Positions 25,301 through 32,731 of a stretch of 64,000 nt of DNA are shown in pieces. Source of the DNA: Spirirestis rafaelensis WJT71-NPBG6 (lineage in GTDB: Bacteria; Cyanobacteriota; Cyanobacteriia; Cyanobacteriales; Nostocaceae); contig JAHHID010000018.1 of assembly GCA_019359015.1 (NCBI GenBank), forward strand, positions 1 to 64,000, given 5' to 3'. The translations under genes and the position numbers were made by a program. Below the pieces are notes generated by a model, which saw nothing but the letters and a program-made list of their open reading frames with translations, ran no database searches and was not told the origin of the DNA. Each line of letters opens with the position of its first letter. Position 1 is the stretch's first letter.

Positions 25301-26224
25301 CATATTGTGGCTCACTCAATGGGTGGTTTGGTTTCTCGCTGGTTTATCGAGAGACTAGGTGGCAATCAAGTTGTGCAACATTTAGTCATGTTAGGCACAC
25401 CAAATGCGGGTTCACCTTGGCCCGCGATACAAGATTGGGTTTTTAGCGCTCTTGGTATCGGGTTAAATCAACTTTCAGATATAGTTTGGCCCACGAAAGT
25501 AGTAGCAGATTTACTTAAAGTTCTGGAAAATAATGATAAATCTCTGGAGCAAATGCAGCCAGATTCACCTATTTTGAAAGAACTTGCCGAAAATCCCGAT
25601 CCTGGTGTTTGTTATACAATTATTGCCGGTGACAGGTCGGTGATGGCTGCTGCCAATGCAAAACTGCAAGCAGACAAGCAAATTAATCCCCTCAAACAAC
25701 TGATGGAGAGGATGTTTGATCCATCTGTAAATAAAGTTGTAGATATGGCGTTCTTTAGTCAGCCGAATGATATAGCGGTGACTTTGACTTCGATCAAGAG
25801 CGTTAATTCTAAGCGATCGCCTCAACCAAGAATATTATCACCCGATGCTGCCTGCGATCACCTCACCTACTTTACCCATCCTGCCGGGTTAACTGCACTA
25901 TCGAGAGCGCTTTACGAATTTTCCCATCCGGAAAATCAGCCACCAACAGCATCAGCAACAAATGCCGATAAAACCCTCAATGTTACACACTCATTAATTA
26001 TTGAACCTGAAGAAAATACCACACCAAAACCCGCTGATACTTCTTTAGAAACCACAACAAAAATACAAAACCCTCTGCTAATTAGTAGCGCAATTATTAC
26101 CGTAATTGCATTGACTATTGCAGGGGTTGCTATCTCTATTTTGTGGAACCGTTCTCCGCAACCACAGCCAACTAGTCAAACCCAAAGCAGTCAGACTGTA
26201 GCTGTTAACCAACACTCACTTTAG
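22358..26224 (+). CDS. caspase (orthocaspase)-alpha/beta-hydrolase-membrane protein
   Basis: A 1288-residue multidomain protein. Residues 1-300 form a caspase-like p20 domain (peptidase C14): YALLVGIDEY, catalytic His96 in FYYAGHGAQ and Cys157 in LDCCHSG, with an SACRDYELA/GAFSYFLL segment near 225-250. The middle (about 310-890) is beta-rich and includes a TRSVGGGGTLDRLM segment. Residues about 905-1150 are a lipase-like alpha/beta hydrolase (ILLYIHGIVGD oxyanion loop; nucleophile Ser987 in VAHSMGG). A single membrane helix near 1246-1268 (LLISSAIITVIALTIAGVAI) ends the chain. Orthocaspases cut after Arg/Lys; the hydrolase could attack lipids or esters. The architecture suggests a membrane-anchored, protease-controlled effector; that is inference. 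Confidence 0.9.
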   Translation: MANNIYALLVGIDEYDPTSTQQISSLKGCVNDIKAVEAYLRDRVTEDGKWKLVEPTNQSWILTNEQATRKAVINGFLEHLCNADSEDVVLFYYAGHGAQEKAPEEFWHLEADRLDESLVCYDSRTENSRDLADKEIAYLISKVAENNPHVVIILDCCHSGSGTRDLSPEIKVRRSPIDSRERPLSSFIFAEDTTALNELLNSSRSLDAKTTGVTLPKGKHVMFSACRDYELAKEYKGEDGQPRGAFSYFLLQTLQRTNSSITYRDLARNLNALVSGKVKEQSPQVEATDPKDLDQPFLGGAIKERPNYFTLTRSQNDNSWVIDAGAISGIPKPSKDGDTLLAIFPAASTPEQLTQLDQALGSAQVMEVLPQKSKVKIISGSDRLSQTETYWAIVTNIPLPPLKIYIRSEDSEKAGLELVKQALQTSAPNSKPSLYVSLVEDPKKADYDLVIRGGQYWITQPYDQRPLIAPIPENSTQAGYTSENAREVILRLEHIARWTNILELSTPATSSVKTDDVEMEISVLSGQQETSLSGDDKIASEMRLEYTYENDEWVNPIIQIKLTNNSNKPLYCNVLDLAESYSISSNLLDEYQASSFKLPPKDSGKNNQIESGNLKLLIRQEYLDLGITEYKDIFKLIVSTTEFDASLLQQDGLNPPPPTRSVGGGGTLDRLMAGVNSREAVRAEGSYDNWMTKEVSITIVCPQEAIAIQSDSSIALQNRVVEVQPHPSLQAKVNLTTVPQASRDLGNLILPAILRQQPRITESFQFTTSRSSDPGLSALELTDVVDHTVVTPDAPLKLLVDTQLAENEHLFPFAYDGQFFLPLGRGSRFSDDKTEITLERLPKPTVSSRSIHGSIRIFFEKIVSQKVGSPFEYPILAIAEVGEKDKVTYEKDKEIIKARVAQSKKILLYIHGIVGDTASMVPSVNKAFAEVDGKLLSIKERYDVVLAFDYENIQTTIEENAKLLGERLQEIGLGANHGKQLHIVAHSMGGLVSRWFIERLGGNQVVQHLVMLGTPNAGSPWPAIQDWVFSALGIGLNQLSDIVWPTKVVADLLKVLENNDKSLEQMQPDSPILKELAENPDPGVCYTIIAGDRSVMAAANAKLQADKQINPLKQLMERMFDPSVNKVVDMAFFSQPNDIAVTLTSIKSVNSKRSPQPRILSPDAACDHLTYFTHPAGLTALSRALYEFSHPENQPPTASATNADKTLNVTHSLIIEPEENTTPKPADTSLETTTKIQNPLLISSAIITVIALTIAGVAISILWNRSPQPQPTSQTQSSQTVAVNQHSL

Positions 26225-26256
26225 CTGGTTTCTACCAACTCGTGGAAAAAACCTGT

Positions 26257-26397
26257 AAAAAACGAGCAAACCTTTTTGGTTATCTGTTCTAGACGAGAGA
26301 TTTTTCATGGAGGCTCTGAAAAAGAGCGGGTTTTCTCGTTATTATTGACATTTTTCGCAACAAACCCGCACATATTGAGAAGGTTTGCTCGTTTTTT
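26257..26397. ncRNA. candidate structured RNA or compound terminator
   Basis: A perfect 18-bp outer stem pairs 26257-26274 (AAAAAACGAGCAAACCTT) with 26380-26397, ending in a T-run as a Rho-independent terminator would. Inside are competing short stems: ACGAGA/TCTCGT (26293 and 26334), GCTCT/AGAGC (26313 and 26323) and GCGGGTTT/AAACCCGC (26326 and 26362). It starts 32 bases after the caspase stop codon. The symmetry gives A-runs on one side and T-runs on the other, so it could terminate transcription in either direction. Bases 26398-26693 beyond it show no gene. Confidence 0.5.
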
Positions 26398-26693
26398 ATG
26401 TCTTTATGCGTCGTCTGGTGGCAAGCTGAGGAAGCGCGTCTACGCTCACAATTCCCCCTTGAACCATGCGATGATAGCCATCGACAGACCGTTAAACTTG
26501 CGTCTCATTGGCGAATCGCTCAGATTGCCTTTGTAAACTTAGCTTTATTGTACGTTTTGTTCGGGCAATCGCTTGATGGTGTTGGGTTTTACTTTCTTGA
26601 ACCAATGCCTTATTCCCGCTTCCTCAAATTTGTTTGAAAAAAATATTGATATTTCCAAGACCTTATGCTAAGGTTATAACTTGTGAGACAAAT

Positions 26694-26776
26694 GGGTCGA
26701 TGTCCGAGTGGTTAATGGAGACGGACTGTAAATCCGTTGGCTAGCGCCTACGCTGGTTCAAATCCAGCTCGGCCCA
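26694..26776 (+). tRNA. tRNA-Tyr (GTA)
   Basis: Acceptor arms GGGTCGA and TCGGCCC pair over seven bases (one G-T). The anticodon stem ACGGA/TCCGT holds loop CTGTAAA, so the anticodon is GTA. A long variable arm (GGCTAGCGCCTACGC region) and the GGTTCAAATCC T-arm are as expected for bacterial class II tRNA-Tyr. No CCA is encoded. Confidence 0.95.
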
Positions 26777-26865
26777 TCTCACTACAAATTATGGGTGTTG
26801 ATTTTTGATTTGATTATGCGTTAGCATAGTGAAGAAATTAACACTCATAATTTTAAAGTTATTTT

Positions 26866-26937
26866 GCCCGTGTGGCTCAGTGGTAGAGCACACCCTTGGT
26901 AAGGGTGAGGTCACGAGTTCAATCCTCGTCACGGGCT
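26866..26937 (+). tRNA. tRNA-Thr (GGT)
   Basis: Acceptor GCCCGTG pairs with CACGGGC. The anticodon stem CACCC/GGGTG holds loop TTGGTAA, so the anticodon is GGT. D-arm GGCTCAGTGGTAGAGC and T-arm GAGTTCAATCCTC are canonical. No encoded CCA; a T-run follows and may terminate the transcript. It lies 89 bases after tRNA-Tyr, so the two may be cotranscribed. Confidence 0.95.
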
Positions 26938-27208
26938 TTTTTTGATTGCGAAAACTCACATATGAAATGTCTTTAAAGCTGAATTAGATATTTGGGTATT
27001 CATGCAGCAACCACCAAAGTGAATTGATGCATAAACAAGTTTATCTATATCAGCTAGATAAACAGCATAAAAGTCAAAATATTTTATATTATCCTGTCAA
27101 CGAGTGGATACCGTTTTTTGGATCTACCTTAGTGTGATGCAGCAAAATGAACCCTCCATTTTGCTTAAACCATGCTACTGTGCTTGAGAGTTCGTATTTA
27201 AATTAAAA

Positions 27209-27282
27209 CGGGCGCAGCAGGACTCGAACCTGCGGCCGACAGATTAGAAATCTGTTGCTCTATCCAACTGAGCTATGCGCCC
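27209..27282 (-). tRNA. tRNA-Arg (TCT)
   Basis: On the minus strand the acceptor GGGCGCA pairs with TGCGCCC. The anticodon stem ACAGA/TCTGT holds loop TTTCTAA, giving anticodon TCT. D-arm AGCTCAGTTGGATAGAGC and T-arm CAGGTTCGAGTCCTG are canonical. No encoded CCA. The 270 bases between it and tRNA-Thr show no gene. Confidence 0.95.
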
Positions 27283-27585
27283 AACATAAATCACTGGCTC
27301 TTGTCAGAGTCAGTTCTTATTATATACGTGAGAGTGAGCAAAATGCAATCTATTATAGATTATGCATTTTTCAGGCTAGGCTAGAAGTTACTAATTACCA
27401 ATTTAGACGAAAAACTAAACAAATGAAGTCTTGCTTGCTTGTATATTGTGTTGTTAATGACTTCATAAGGGCGGATGCGCTCAAACCAAAAGCCAAGAAT
27501 AAAGCACTATGAGCCAATATAGCTAAAGTGCGATTATAGATAGCATATCAAGAATGCCCCTGTCAGGTATTAATTTCAGTGTGCC
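27283..27585. other. gap without a supported gene
   Basis: 303 bases. A 29-codon frame at 27422 contains an ATGAAGTC/GACTTCAT inverted repeat and lacks a ribosome-binding site, so I do not call it. Probably holds the promoters of tRNA-Arg (leftward) and the gene at 27586 (rightward). Confidence 0.35.
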
Positions 27586-28245
27586 ATGTTTCTTCTAAAA
27601 CGGCAGGATGTTGAAATATCGTCGATTCAGCACCCAAAACTGGATCAGCAAGTGCCGATCCTCCATTATCAGGGGGTAACGTTTCGTTTGATTAGCGTCT
27701 TCAAAGCGAATCAAGGGGAACAAGCTAGAGCTTTGTGGAGGGAATTAACTGATAACCGAGGCAAAGCCTGTGTCTTGGTAGAGGAACCGGAGCGCTACAG
27801 CGTTTGGGGTAAAATCCGTTTAGAGCAACTAGATAGTGACACTGGTAGTCATAGCAAGACAGGGATTTTGATCCAAGCCAGTCTATTGCTACTGCAAGCG
27901 CTTTATATTGACATTGAAGAGTTTTTAGGGGCTCGGCAAGCGTCATTATTTGAGAAAGATATTCTTGACTTATTGCGACAAAGGCAATTTCCCCAGGTAT
28001 CCTCATCAGAGACAGCTTATAACTTGCTAACAACCAACCCATTGCAGTTAGCCAAACTTCCGGCTTGGCAAGAAAATCATGTGATTATGCTTTTGCAAGA
28101 ACTGCATCGACTGGGGAAAGGATATTTTGGCAATGCCAACTTTGCAAACCAAGTGGCTAATACATTACAAGATATGCCATCGGGGGCGCGATCACACTTT
28201 ATCAGTTGGCTAAATCAATCTCCACTGACTAAACTGTGGCAATAA
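27586..28245 (+). CDS. conserved hypothetical protein
   Basis: A 219-residue soluble protein I recognise only as cyanobacterial-type hypothetical. The N-terminal half is mixed alpha/beta (FRLISVFKANQGEQARALWR, RGKACVLVEEPERYSVWGKI), the C-terminal half helical (ASLLLLQALYIDIEEFLGAR, HVIMLLQELHRLGKGYFG). There is no signal peptide, membrane segment, cysteine pair or nucleotide-binding loop. The spacing of 145 bases to the membrane-protein gene that follows on the same strand would allow, but does not prove, an operon. Confidence 0.7.
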   Translation: MFLLKRQDVEISSIQHPKLDQQVPILHYQGVTFRLISVFKANQGEQARALWRELTDNRGKACVLVEEPERYSVWGKIRLEQLDSDTGSHSKTGILIQASLLLLQALYIDIEEFLGARQASLFEKDILDLLRQRQFPQVSSSETAYNLLTTNPLQLAKLPAWQENHVIMLLQELHRLGKGYFGNANFANQVANTLQDMPSGARSHFISWLNQSPLTKLWQ

Positions 28246-28390
28246 CCTACATAACATCGGCAGTTTCTTTTGGTGAAGGAATTTTATACTACTTAGCAGT
28301 TAAATGAACCCTTTAGGTTTCACATCAACCGCGCTCCCACATCCTTTTTGCCAAAATACTGCTGTGAATGCATTTATACAGTTAAGCCAT

Positions 28391-29278
28391 ATGAGAGCAT
28401 CTTACAACAATTCATATCCTAGTAAATCCCTGTTCACCACTCAAAACATTATTTTGGCTAGTATTGCCTGGGCTGTGCTGGCACTATTGTACTTTTTGTT
28501 GTTTAGTGCCAAAATTCCAGGAGCAGACGGCACAGAAAGCCATCCTGCATGGTACGTAATTGGTACAAATATTTTTGAAGCATTGGCTTATTTAAGTGCT
28601 GGGATATTATGCTTAAGGAATTGGCGCAGTCCGCAAATTGTCAGTGGTCGGAATGTTTGGCTGGCAATTGGCATTGGGATGCTTTCTTATTTTCTTGGCG
28701 GAATATTTTTCGGCTATACGGAAATAGTATTAAAGCAAGAGCCAATCGTTTCCCTAGGTGATGTATTTTTTGTGGTGACTTATTTGTTCCTTGGTGTAGG
28801 CATGATTTTAGCAGTTGCTTCTAGGCGACTCAATCTGGAAAAATGGCAGTGGATGATTGTGTTGGCAATTGGAGCATTTGGCAGCGCTTTGGCGTGGGTG
28901 ATTTCTCATCAACCACAGGGAGCAGATAAAGTCAGCGAACAAGTGCCATCATGGGTAGAAAATATTGCTCCGATTTTAAGTACCATTTACATTGTCAGCG
29001 ACGTGTTACTGTTAATTATTACCACCACACTATTGCTAGCTTTTTGGGGCGGACGAGTTTCTTTGTCTTGGCGAATGATTGCAGCCGCAGCATTTTCGCT
29101 CTATATAGCAGATATGTGGTTTCAATATGCCACAAATTGGATTCCCAATTATCAAAGTGGAGAGATACTAGAGGTATTTTGGGTAATGAGTGGAGTGTTA
29201 TTTGGCATGGGCGCAGCCTTGGAATATGACGCATCATTGAGCCGATCGCGGCGTACCGGCGGACGAAAACGAGCTTAA
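28391..29278 (+). CDS. eight-helix integral membrane protein
   Basis: From the ATG at 28391 the 295-residue protein has about eight hydrophobic helices (for example NIILASIAWAVLALLYFLLF, MLSYFLGGIFFGY, LGDVFFVVTYLFLGVGMIL, VLLLIITTTLLLAFWGG). It ends in a basic tail (SRSRRTGGRKRA) that should lie in the cytoplasm. The frame could start at 28304, but the extra residues are polar and lack an expected signal. The pattern resembles the membrane modules that precede some GGDEF or sensor domains, but no such domain follows. The HTH gene starts 11 bases downstream, so the two are probably cotranscribed. Confidence 0.75.
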   Translation: MRASYNNSYPSKSLFTTQNIILASIAWAVLALLYFLLFSAKIPGADGTESHPAWYVIGTNIFEALAYLSAGILCLRNWRSPQIVSGRNVWLAIGIGMLSYFLGGIFFGYTEIVLKQEPIVSLGDVFFVVTYLFLGVGMILAVASRRLNLEKWQWMIVLAIGAFGSALAWVISHQPQGADKVSEQVPSWVENIAPILSTIYIVSDVLLLIITTTLLLAFWGGRVSLSWRMIAAAAFSLYIADMWFQYATNWIPNYQSGEILEVFWVMSGVLFGMGAALEYDASLSRSRRTGGRKRA

Positions 29279-29289
29279 CAAAAATTTTG

Positions 29290-30342
29290 GTGTCTACCGT
29301 GAGAAAACTAACAGATTCTGATAAACAAGAAATTCTTAAATTATATCGAGAGACTGCCGAAACAACTTCAACTTTGGCAGAACGATATGAAGTCAGTAAT
29401 TCGACAATTAGTCGCTTACTCAAAAGTACCTTACCAGAAGACGAGTATGAATATCTCGTTTCTTTAAAGCGTGCTGCCCGAACTCCTGAAGGCAGAGCGC
29501 AGGTAAGTTATGACCAGGTGCCATCGTCGATTCAAGCACAAAAAGAGAAAGAAGTCGAGGTGAAAGCAGCTCCCAAGGAAGAAAGCTTTCCACCGGAATT
29601 GCCGAAAACTTCTTTGCCAAGTCCGCGCAAAGCACCTCCAAAAGTCAAAGTTGTTGAGCCTCCGCAACCAGTAGTAGAGAAGCAATCTTACCAAGAAGAT
29701 GAAACCGATGAGGAAGCAGCCGATAACAGACGGGTGCGTCGGCGTTCTTCAGCACCGACACCGATACCAAGACAACCAGTAGCGGAGCAATTAGAACTTT
29801 TAGAGCAAAAACCTCAGGAAGTAATAACTAATATTCCCAGCCCTAACTTAGAGGGTGAACGTCCAAACCCGACCGTAATAGCGCAAATGCTCGGCGAAGA
29901 CTTGCTAGATGAGTCAGAGGATTTGGACGATTTAGACGACGATTTAGATGATGATTTTGATGATGATGATGATGATTTTGAGGAGCCAAGACCTCTAGTC
30001 ACAAGACGAGCTTTTGGTGATGTCGCGGTGCAAGTTTTGCCGTTGTCGGCGGCTCATTTGCCCAAAACTTGCTATTTAGTAATTGATCGTTCTTCAGAAT
30101 TAATCACTCGACCGCTGAAGGATTTTGGCGATTTGGGGCAAATTCCTAACATCGAAACTCAGCAAAGAACTTTGCCGATATTTGATAACCACCGAGTTGC
30201 AAAGCGCTTCTCTACCAAGCGCGATCGCGTGATTAAAGTTCCCGATAGTAAAATGCTCCACAAAGCACGAACTCATCTGCAAGCCAAGGGAATCACGCGA
30301 CTGCTAATTGATGGTCAGGTCTATTCTTTGTCTCCGGTTTAA
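29290..30342 (+). CDS. HTH-domain protein with acidic linker, probable DNA-binding regulator
   Basis: A 350-residue protein beginning at a GTG (29290; a TTG at 29287 or GTG at 29299 are alternatives). Residues about 3-45 (KLTDSDKQEILKLYRETAET, TLAERYEVSNSTISRLLKS) form a helix-turn-helix of the kind also used by transposases and regulators. A long disordered, P/E-rich stretch contains an extreme acidic run (EDLDDLDDDLDDDFDDDDDD) near 205-230. A C-terminal domain (CYLVIDRSSELITRPLKDFG to RLLIDGQVYSLSPV) is compact. Its conservation in cyanobacteria argues for a nucleoid or regulatory role rather than a transposase; the target is unknown. Confidence 0.75.
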   Translation: MSTVRKLTDSDKQEILKLYRETAETTSTLAERYEVSNSTISRLLKSTLPEDEYEYLVSLKRAARTPEGRAQVSYDQVPSSIQAQKEKEVEVKAAPKEESFPPELPKTSLPSPRKAPPKVKVVEPPQPVVEKQSYQEDETDEEAADNRRVRRRSSAPTPIPRQPVAEQLELLEQKPQEVITNIPSPNLEGERPNPTVIAQMLGEDLLDESEDLDDLDDDLDDDFDDDDDDFEEPRPLVTRRAFGDVAVQVLPLSAAHLPKTCYLVIDRSSELITRPLKDFGDLGQIPNIETQQRTLPIFDNHRVAKRFSTKRDRVIKVPDSKMLHKARTHLQAKGITRLLIDGQVYSLSPV

Positions 30343-30368
30343 TTATTGTTAGCCAGGAGCCAGAAGCC

Positions 30369-30410
30369 AGAAGTCTGGAGTCTAAAGGCAGAAGTCTGGA
30401 GTCTAAAGGC
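30369..30410. repeat. two tandem 21-bp repeats
   Basis: AGAAGTCTGGAGTCTAAAGGC occurs twice in succession between the HTH gene and cutA, flanked by single heptamer units (CTCCTGG, CTGACTTCTG) on the right. STRR-type sequence, non-coding. Confidence 0.8.
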
Positions 30411-30471
30411 AGAATTAATAATACTCCTGGCTCCTGACTTCTGAATTCTACTTAATTTATGAGTTGTTAAT

Positions 30472-30804
30472 ATGGATAGCTCAGTCGGCTATGGTGTGGT
30501 ATTGGTGACAACTGCTTCACTCGAAGAAGCAGAAGTTATTGCCAATGCTCTTGTAGAAGCTGAACTCGCGGCTTGTGTGAGTTTATTGCCAATTCACTCA
30601 ATTTATATTTGGCAAGGAGAACTACACAAAGAGCAAGAATGGCAACTGCTGATTAAAACTGATTTGGCGCTATTTGCCACCTTAGAAGCCAAAATTCGTG
30701 AATTGCATTCCTACGAAGTCTCGGAAATTATCGCCCTACCCATTATTGCTGGTTCTCAACCTTATCTCGAATGGATTGCCGAACAAGTCAAAATCAGAGA
30801 GTGA
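30472..30804 (+). CDS. cutA: CutA1 divalent-cation-tolerance protein
   Basis: A 110-residue trimeric, ferredoxin-like protein of the CutA1 family (YGVVLVTTASLEEAEVIANA, LAACVSLLPIHSIYIWQGEL, EEWQLLIKT-like WQLLIKTDL, HSYEVSEIIALPI). Members are linked to copper and other divalent-metal tolerance, but their exact biochemical role is unsettled, and cyanobacterial loss-of-function effects are mild. The length is normal. It is on the same strand as the HTH gene, separated by a 130-base repeat gap. Confidence 0.93.
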   Translation: MDSSVGYGVVLVTTASLEEAEVIANALVEAELAACVSLLPIHSIYIWQGELHKEQEWQLLIKTDLALFATLEAKIRELHSYEVSEIIALPIIAGSQPYLEWIAEQVKIRE

Positions 30805-30825
30805 GAAATTTCATAACTTCTAACT

Positions 30826-31034
30826 TTAAGTGCAAACAGCCGCTGTTAAACGCCCTGCTAAATTAATAATGTCCTCTTTTCGGGCAATTTGCGAAATCCA
30901 TTCTGAGGGAATATTTTCCACCCCATAGTAAATTCCCGCCAACCCACCAGTAACAGCAGCGGTAGTATCAGTATCTCCCCCTAAATTTACCGCTTTGAGT
31001 ACCGCTTCGGCGTAGTCAGAACTATGTGAACTAC
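30826..31034 (-). pseudogene. truncated ADP-ribosylglycohydrolase (DraG-type), C-terminal fragment
   Basis: On the minus strand the frame reads SSDYAEAVLKAVNLGGDTDT, TAAVTGGLAGIYYGVE, PSEWISQIARKEDI and NLAGRLTAAVCT to a TAA at 30826-30828. GGDTDTTAAVTGGLAGIYYG is the metal-binding C-terminal signature of ADP-ribosylglycohydrolases. Everything N-terminal to about 31030 is missing: the frame runs into unrelated repeat sequence with no start. About 65 residues of a roughly 300-residue enzyme remain, so it is a remnant. Confidence 0.8.
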
Positions 31035-31490
31035 CCCAACCTATAGACGGACAGGGCTTCCCAATTCATCGGGAATAGCCTCTAGGACTCCGTAGCTCTA
31101 TTGGTCTGACATTCCCTCCAAGGGCAGAAGTCCTGATTCCCAAGACCCAAATCTTTTTCTTGCAACATATACCTATTAGCTTGGTTTTCGCTTGTGGCAT
31201 TGATGGTGAGCCACTTGGCGGTGTCAGTTTCTGTCCCGTCAAAGTGGCGAACCCGAAGGGTCAAGACACTAATTATCCTACCACAAAAATTGGTGATTCC
31301 TTATACATCCTGGATGTATAAGGAATCACCCGCTCACAATCCCCACCTTATGAGTACATTGAAGGTGGCGACTTCCGCAATCCGTTAATAAACACCAAAG
31401 CGACGCTTCCAACTTTACAGCAGAATAAAGGCGTCAGGAGGAGGCACTGCGGTGGACGGGTTCCCACAGCAATAAGCATGTGCCATTCAG
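31035..31490. other. composite repeat region, possible mobile-element remnant
   Basis: It replaces the 5' part of the ADP-ribosylglycohydrolase gene. A 60-codon minus-strand frame (31082-31264; MTLRVRHFDGTETDTAKWLT) shows no family I can name. It is followed by a 19-bp palindrome (31292-31330) and a dispersed element with core GAGGCACTGCGGTGGACGGG (31439-31483), the inverted relative of the copy near 4227. An insertion-element origin is possible but no transposase is present. Confidence 0.45.
31292..31330. repeat. perfect 19-bp palindrome
   Basis: GGTGATTCCTTATACATCC, one T, then the exact reverse complement. The absence of a T-run argues against a terminator, and the size suits a hairpin at the end of a mobile or palindromic repeat element. 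Confidence 0.85.
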
Positions 31491-31652
31491 AAGTAAAATT
31501 TGCTCTATATCTGGCTTTTGAGTTGAAAAGCTGTACAGACGCGAAAAGTGCAATCTGCTGTATATCCGCACTTCATCGGATTGCCTAAACAGCCATTGAA
31601 TACTATTTCTAACTTTAGAAAATACAGAGTTAGCAAAGGCTGTTTTTTTGAC

Positions 31653-31695
31653 TTAACTGGTACAAACTTTTAGTTCTCAAGTTTGTACCAGTTAA
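31653..31695. repeat. 17-bp inverted repeat upstream of the outer-membrane gene
   Basis: TTAACTGGTACAAACTT, nine bases, and its exact reverse complement. It lies about 210 bases before the ATG of the beta-barrel gene, in a region (31491-31903) with no other gene. It could be a regulator-binding palindrome, a hairpin terminator for leftover transcription, or a small element. Confidence 0.75.
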
Positions 31696-31903
31696 AGAAC
31701 TGTCTACTTATGTTAAAAAAAGCCGGATATCAAGACAAATCTCCGTAATGATAACAGCTAATTAATCTTTTTAGCTAATTCTCTTATCATTGACATGCAT
31801 TAATAATGACAAGTTCTTCAGAAGATATCGAAATTTTCTGGAACCTTTTTCATCAGTTTTCGACCTAGAGTTTAAATGCAACACCTACAAATTCGGTGAC
31901 ATT

Positions 31904-32440
31904 ATGAAGCGCTTTATCAAGTCTTTTGTGACAATTTCTGCATTGTCTTCTTTAGTAGTTGCTCCTATTTTTCTCTCTGCTGGTCAAGCTTCTGCTGAAA
32001 CCAAAAAAGGTACTGACGCCAGCTATGTCGGTGCTGGTACGGCATTTGGCGTTACCAACGGTGGACAAACAGGCGATGCGGCAACATTTGGTGGTAATGT
32101 TACAGGTCGCCTGAAATTAGGAGAGACTCCATTTTCCGCACGCGGTAATGTTCTTTGGAGCGACGAAACAACTGCTATCATCCCCCAAGTTTCCGCAGAT
32201 GTGGGTATTGCTAAAAACACCAACGCTTATTTAGGTCTTGGTTACTCTTTTGTGGAAGCAAACGGCAAACCAAGTCCCCTCGGTAACAAAGATGGCGTAG
32301 CTGTAACTGCTGGGGTAGAATCTGAAGTTACTAAAAATTTCTTGCTCTACAGCAATGCTACTTTAGGAATTGATGCCTACAAAAATAGCCCTGCTTCTGC
32401 TCTGAGCATCCAAACTGGTATCGGTGTTCGCTTCAAGTAA
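31904..32440 (+). CDS. outer-membrane beta-barrel candidate
   Basis: From the ATG at 31904 a 178-residue protein has a signal peptide (MKRFIKSFVTISALSSLVVA to AGQASA, cleavage before ETKK). The rest is short alternating beta strands rich in G, N and T (SYVGAGTAFGVTNG, VTGRLKLGETPFSARGNVLW, AYLGLGYSFVEANG, VAVTAGVESEVTKNFLLYSN) ending in IQTGIGVRFK, with a charged residue after the last aromatic as in outer-membrane proteins. Eight strands would fit a small barrel. The frame to 31790 is rejected because it lacks a signal. A terminator follows at 32559. Confidence 0.7.
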   Translation: MKRFIKSFVTISALSSLVVAPIFLSAGQASAETKKGTDASYVGAGTAFGVTNGGQTGDAATFGGNVTGRLKLGETPFSARGNVLWSDETTAIIPQVSADVGIAKNTNAYLGLGYSFVEANGKPSPLGNKDGVAVTAGVESEVTKNFLLYSNATLGIDAYKNSPASALSIQTGIGVRFK

Positions 32441-32558
32441 AATATAATCTACCATCAGCCTCCTCACACAAGACTCTTATAACTTTTAGCGCTCCCATTT
32501 GGTTTAAAATATAGCTTCAAATAATTTCTAGAAGCAACTCATAACCATATAAAATATT

Positions 32559-32601
32559 GCTGGGTTTATTAAGTGTTGCATCACTGATAAACCCAGCTTT
32601 T
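32559..32601 (+). terminator. Rho-independent terminator
   Basis: GCTGGGTTTAT and its exact reverse complement ATAAACCCAGC enclose a 17-base loop and are followed by TTTT. It lies 120 bases after the beta-barrel gene and before sir, the only strong terminator in the 290-base gap 32441-32731. Confidence 0.8.
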
Positions 32602-32731
32602 GCCATGTTAAAATGTAAAATATTCCTCTTTATTCCGACCGGATTACCGGGGATGAATTAGCCGAATAAGTGCTAATAACTAGCTGCTTCGGCGTTAAAT
32701 AATGCCTTATTGAGAACACTATACAACTCTA

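Noticed and set aside
26276-26637. Two plus-strand frames of 79-86 residues after the caspase gene
   Set aside because: They cross the structured RNA candidate and carry no recognisable domain or ribosome-binding site.
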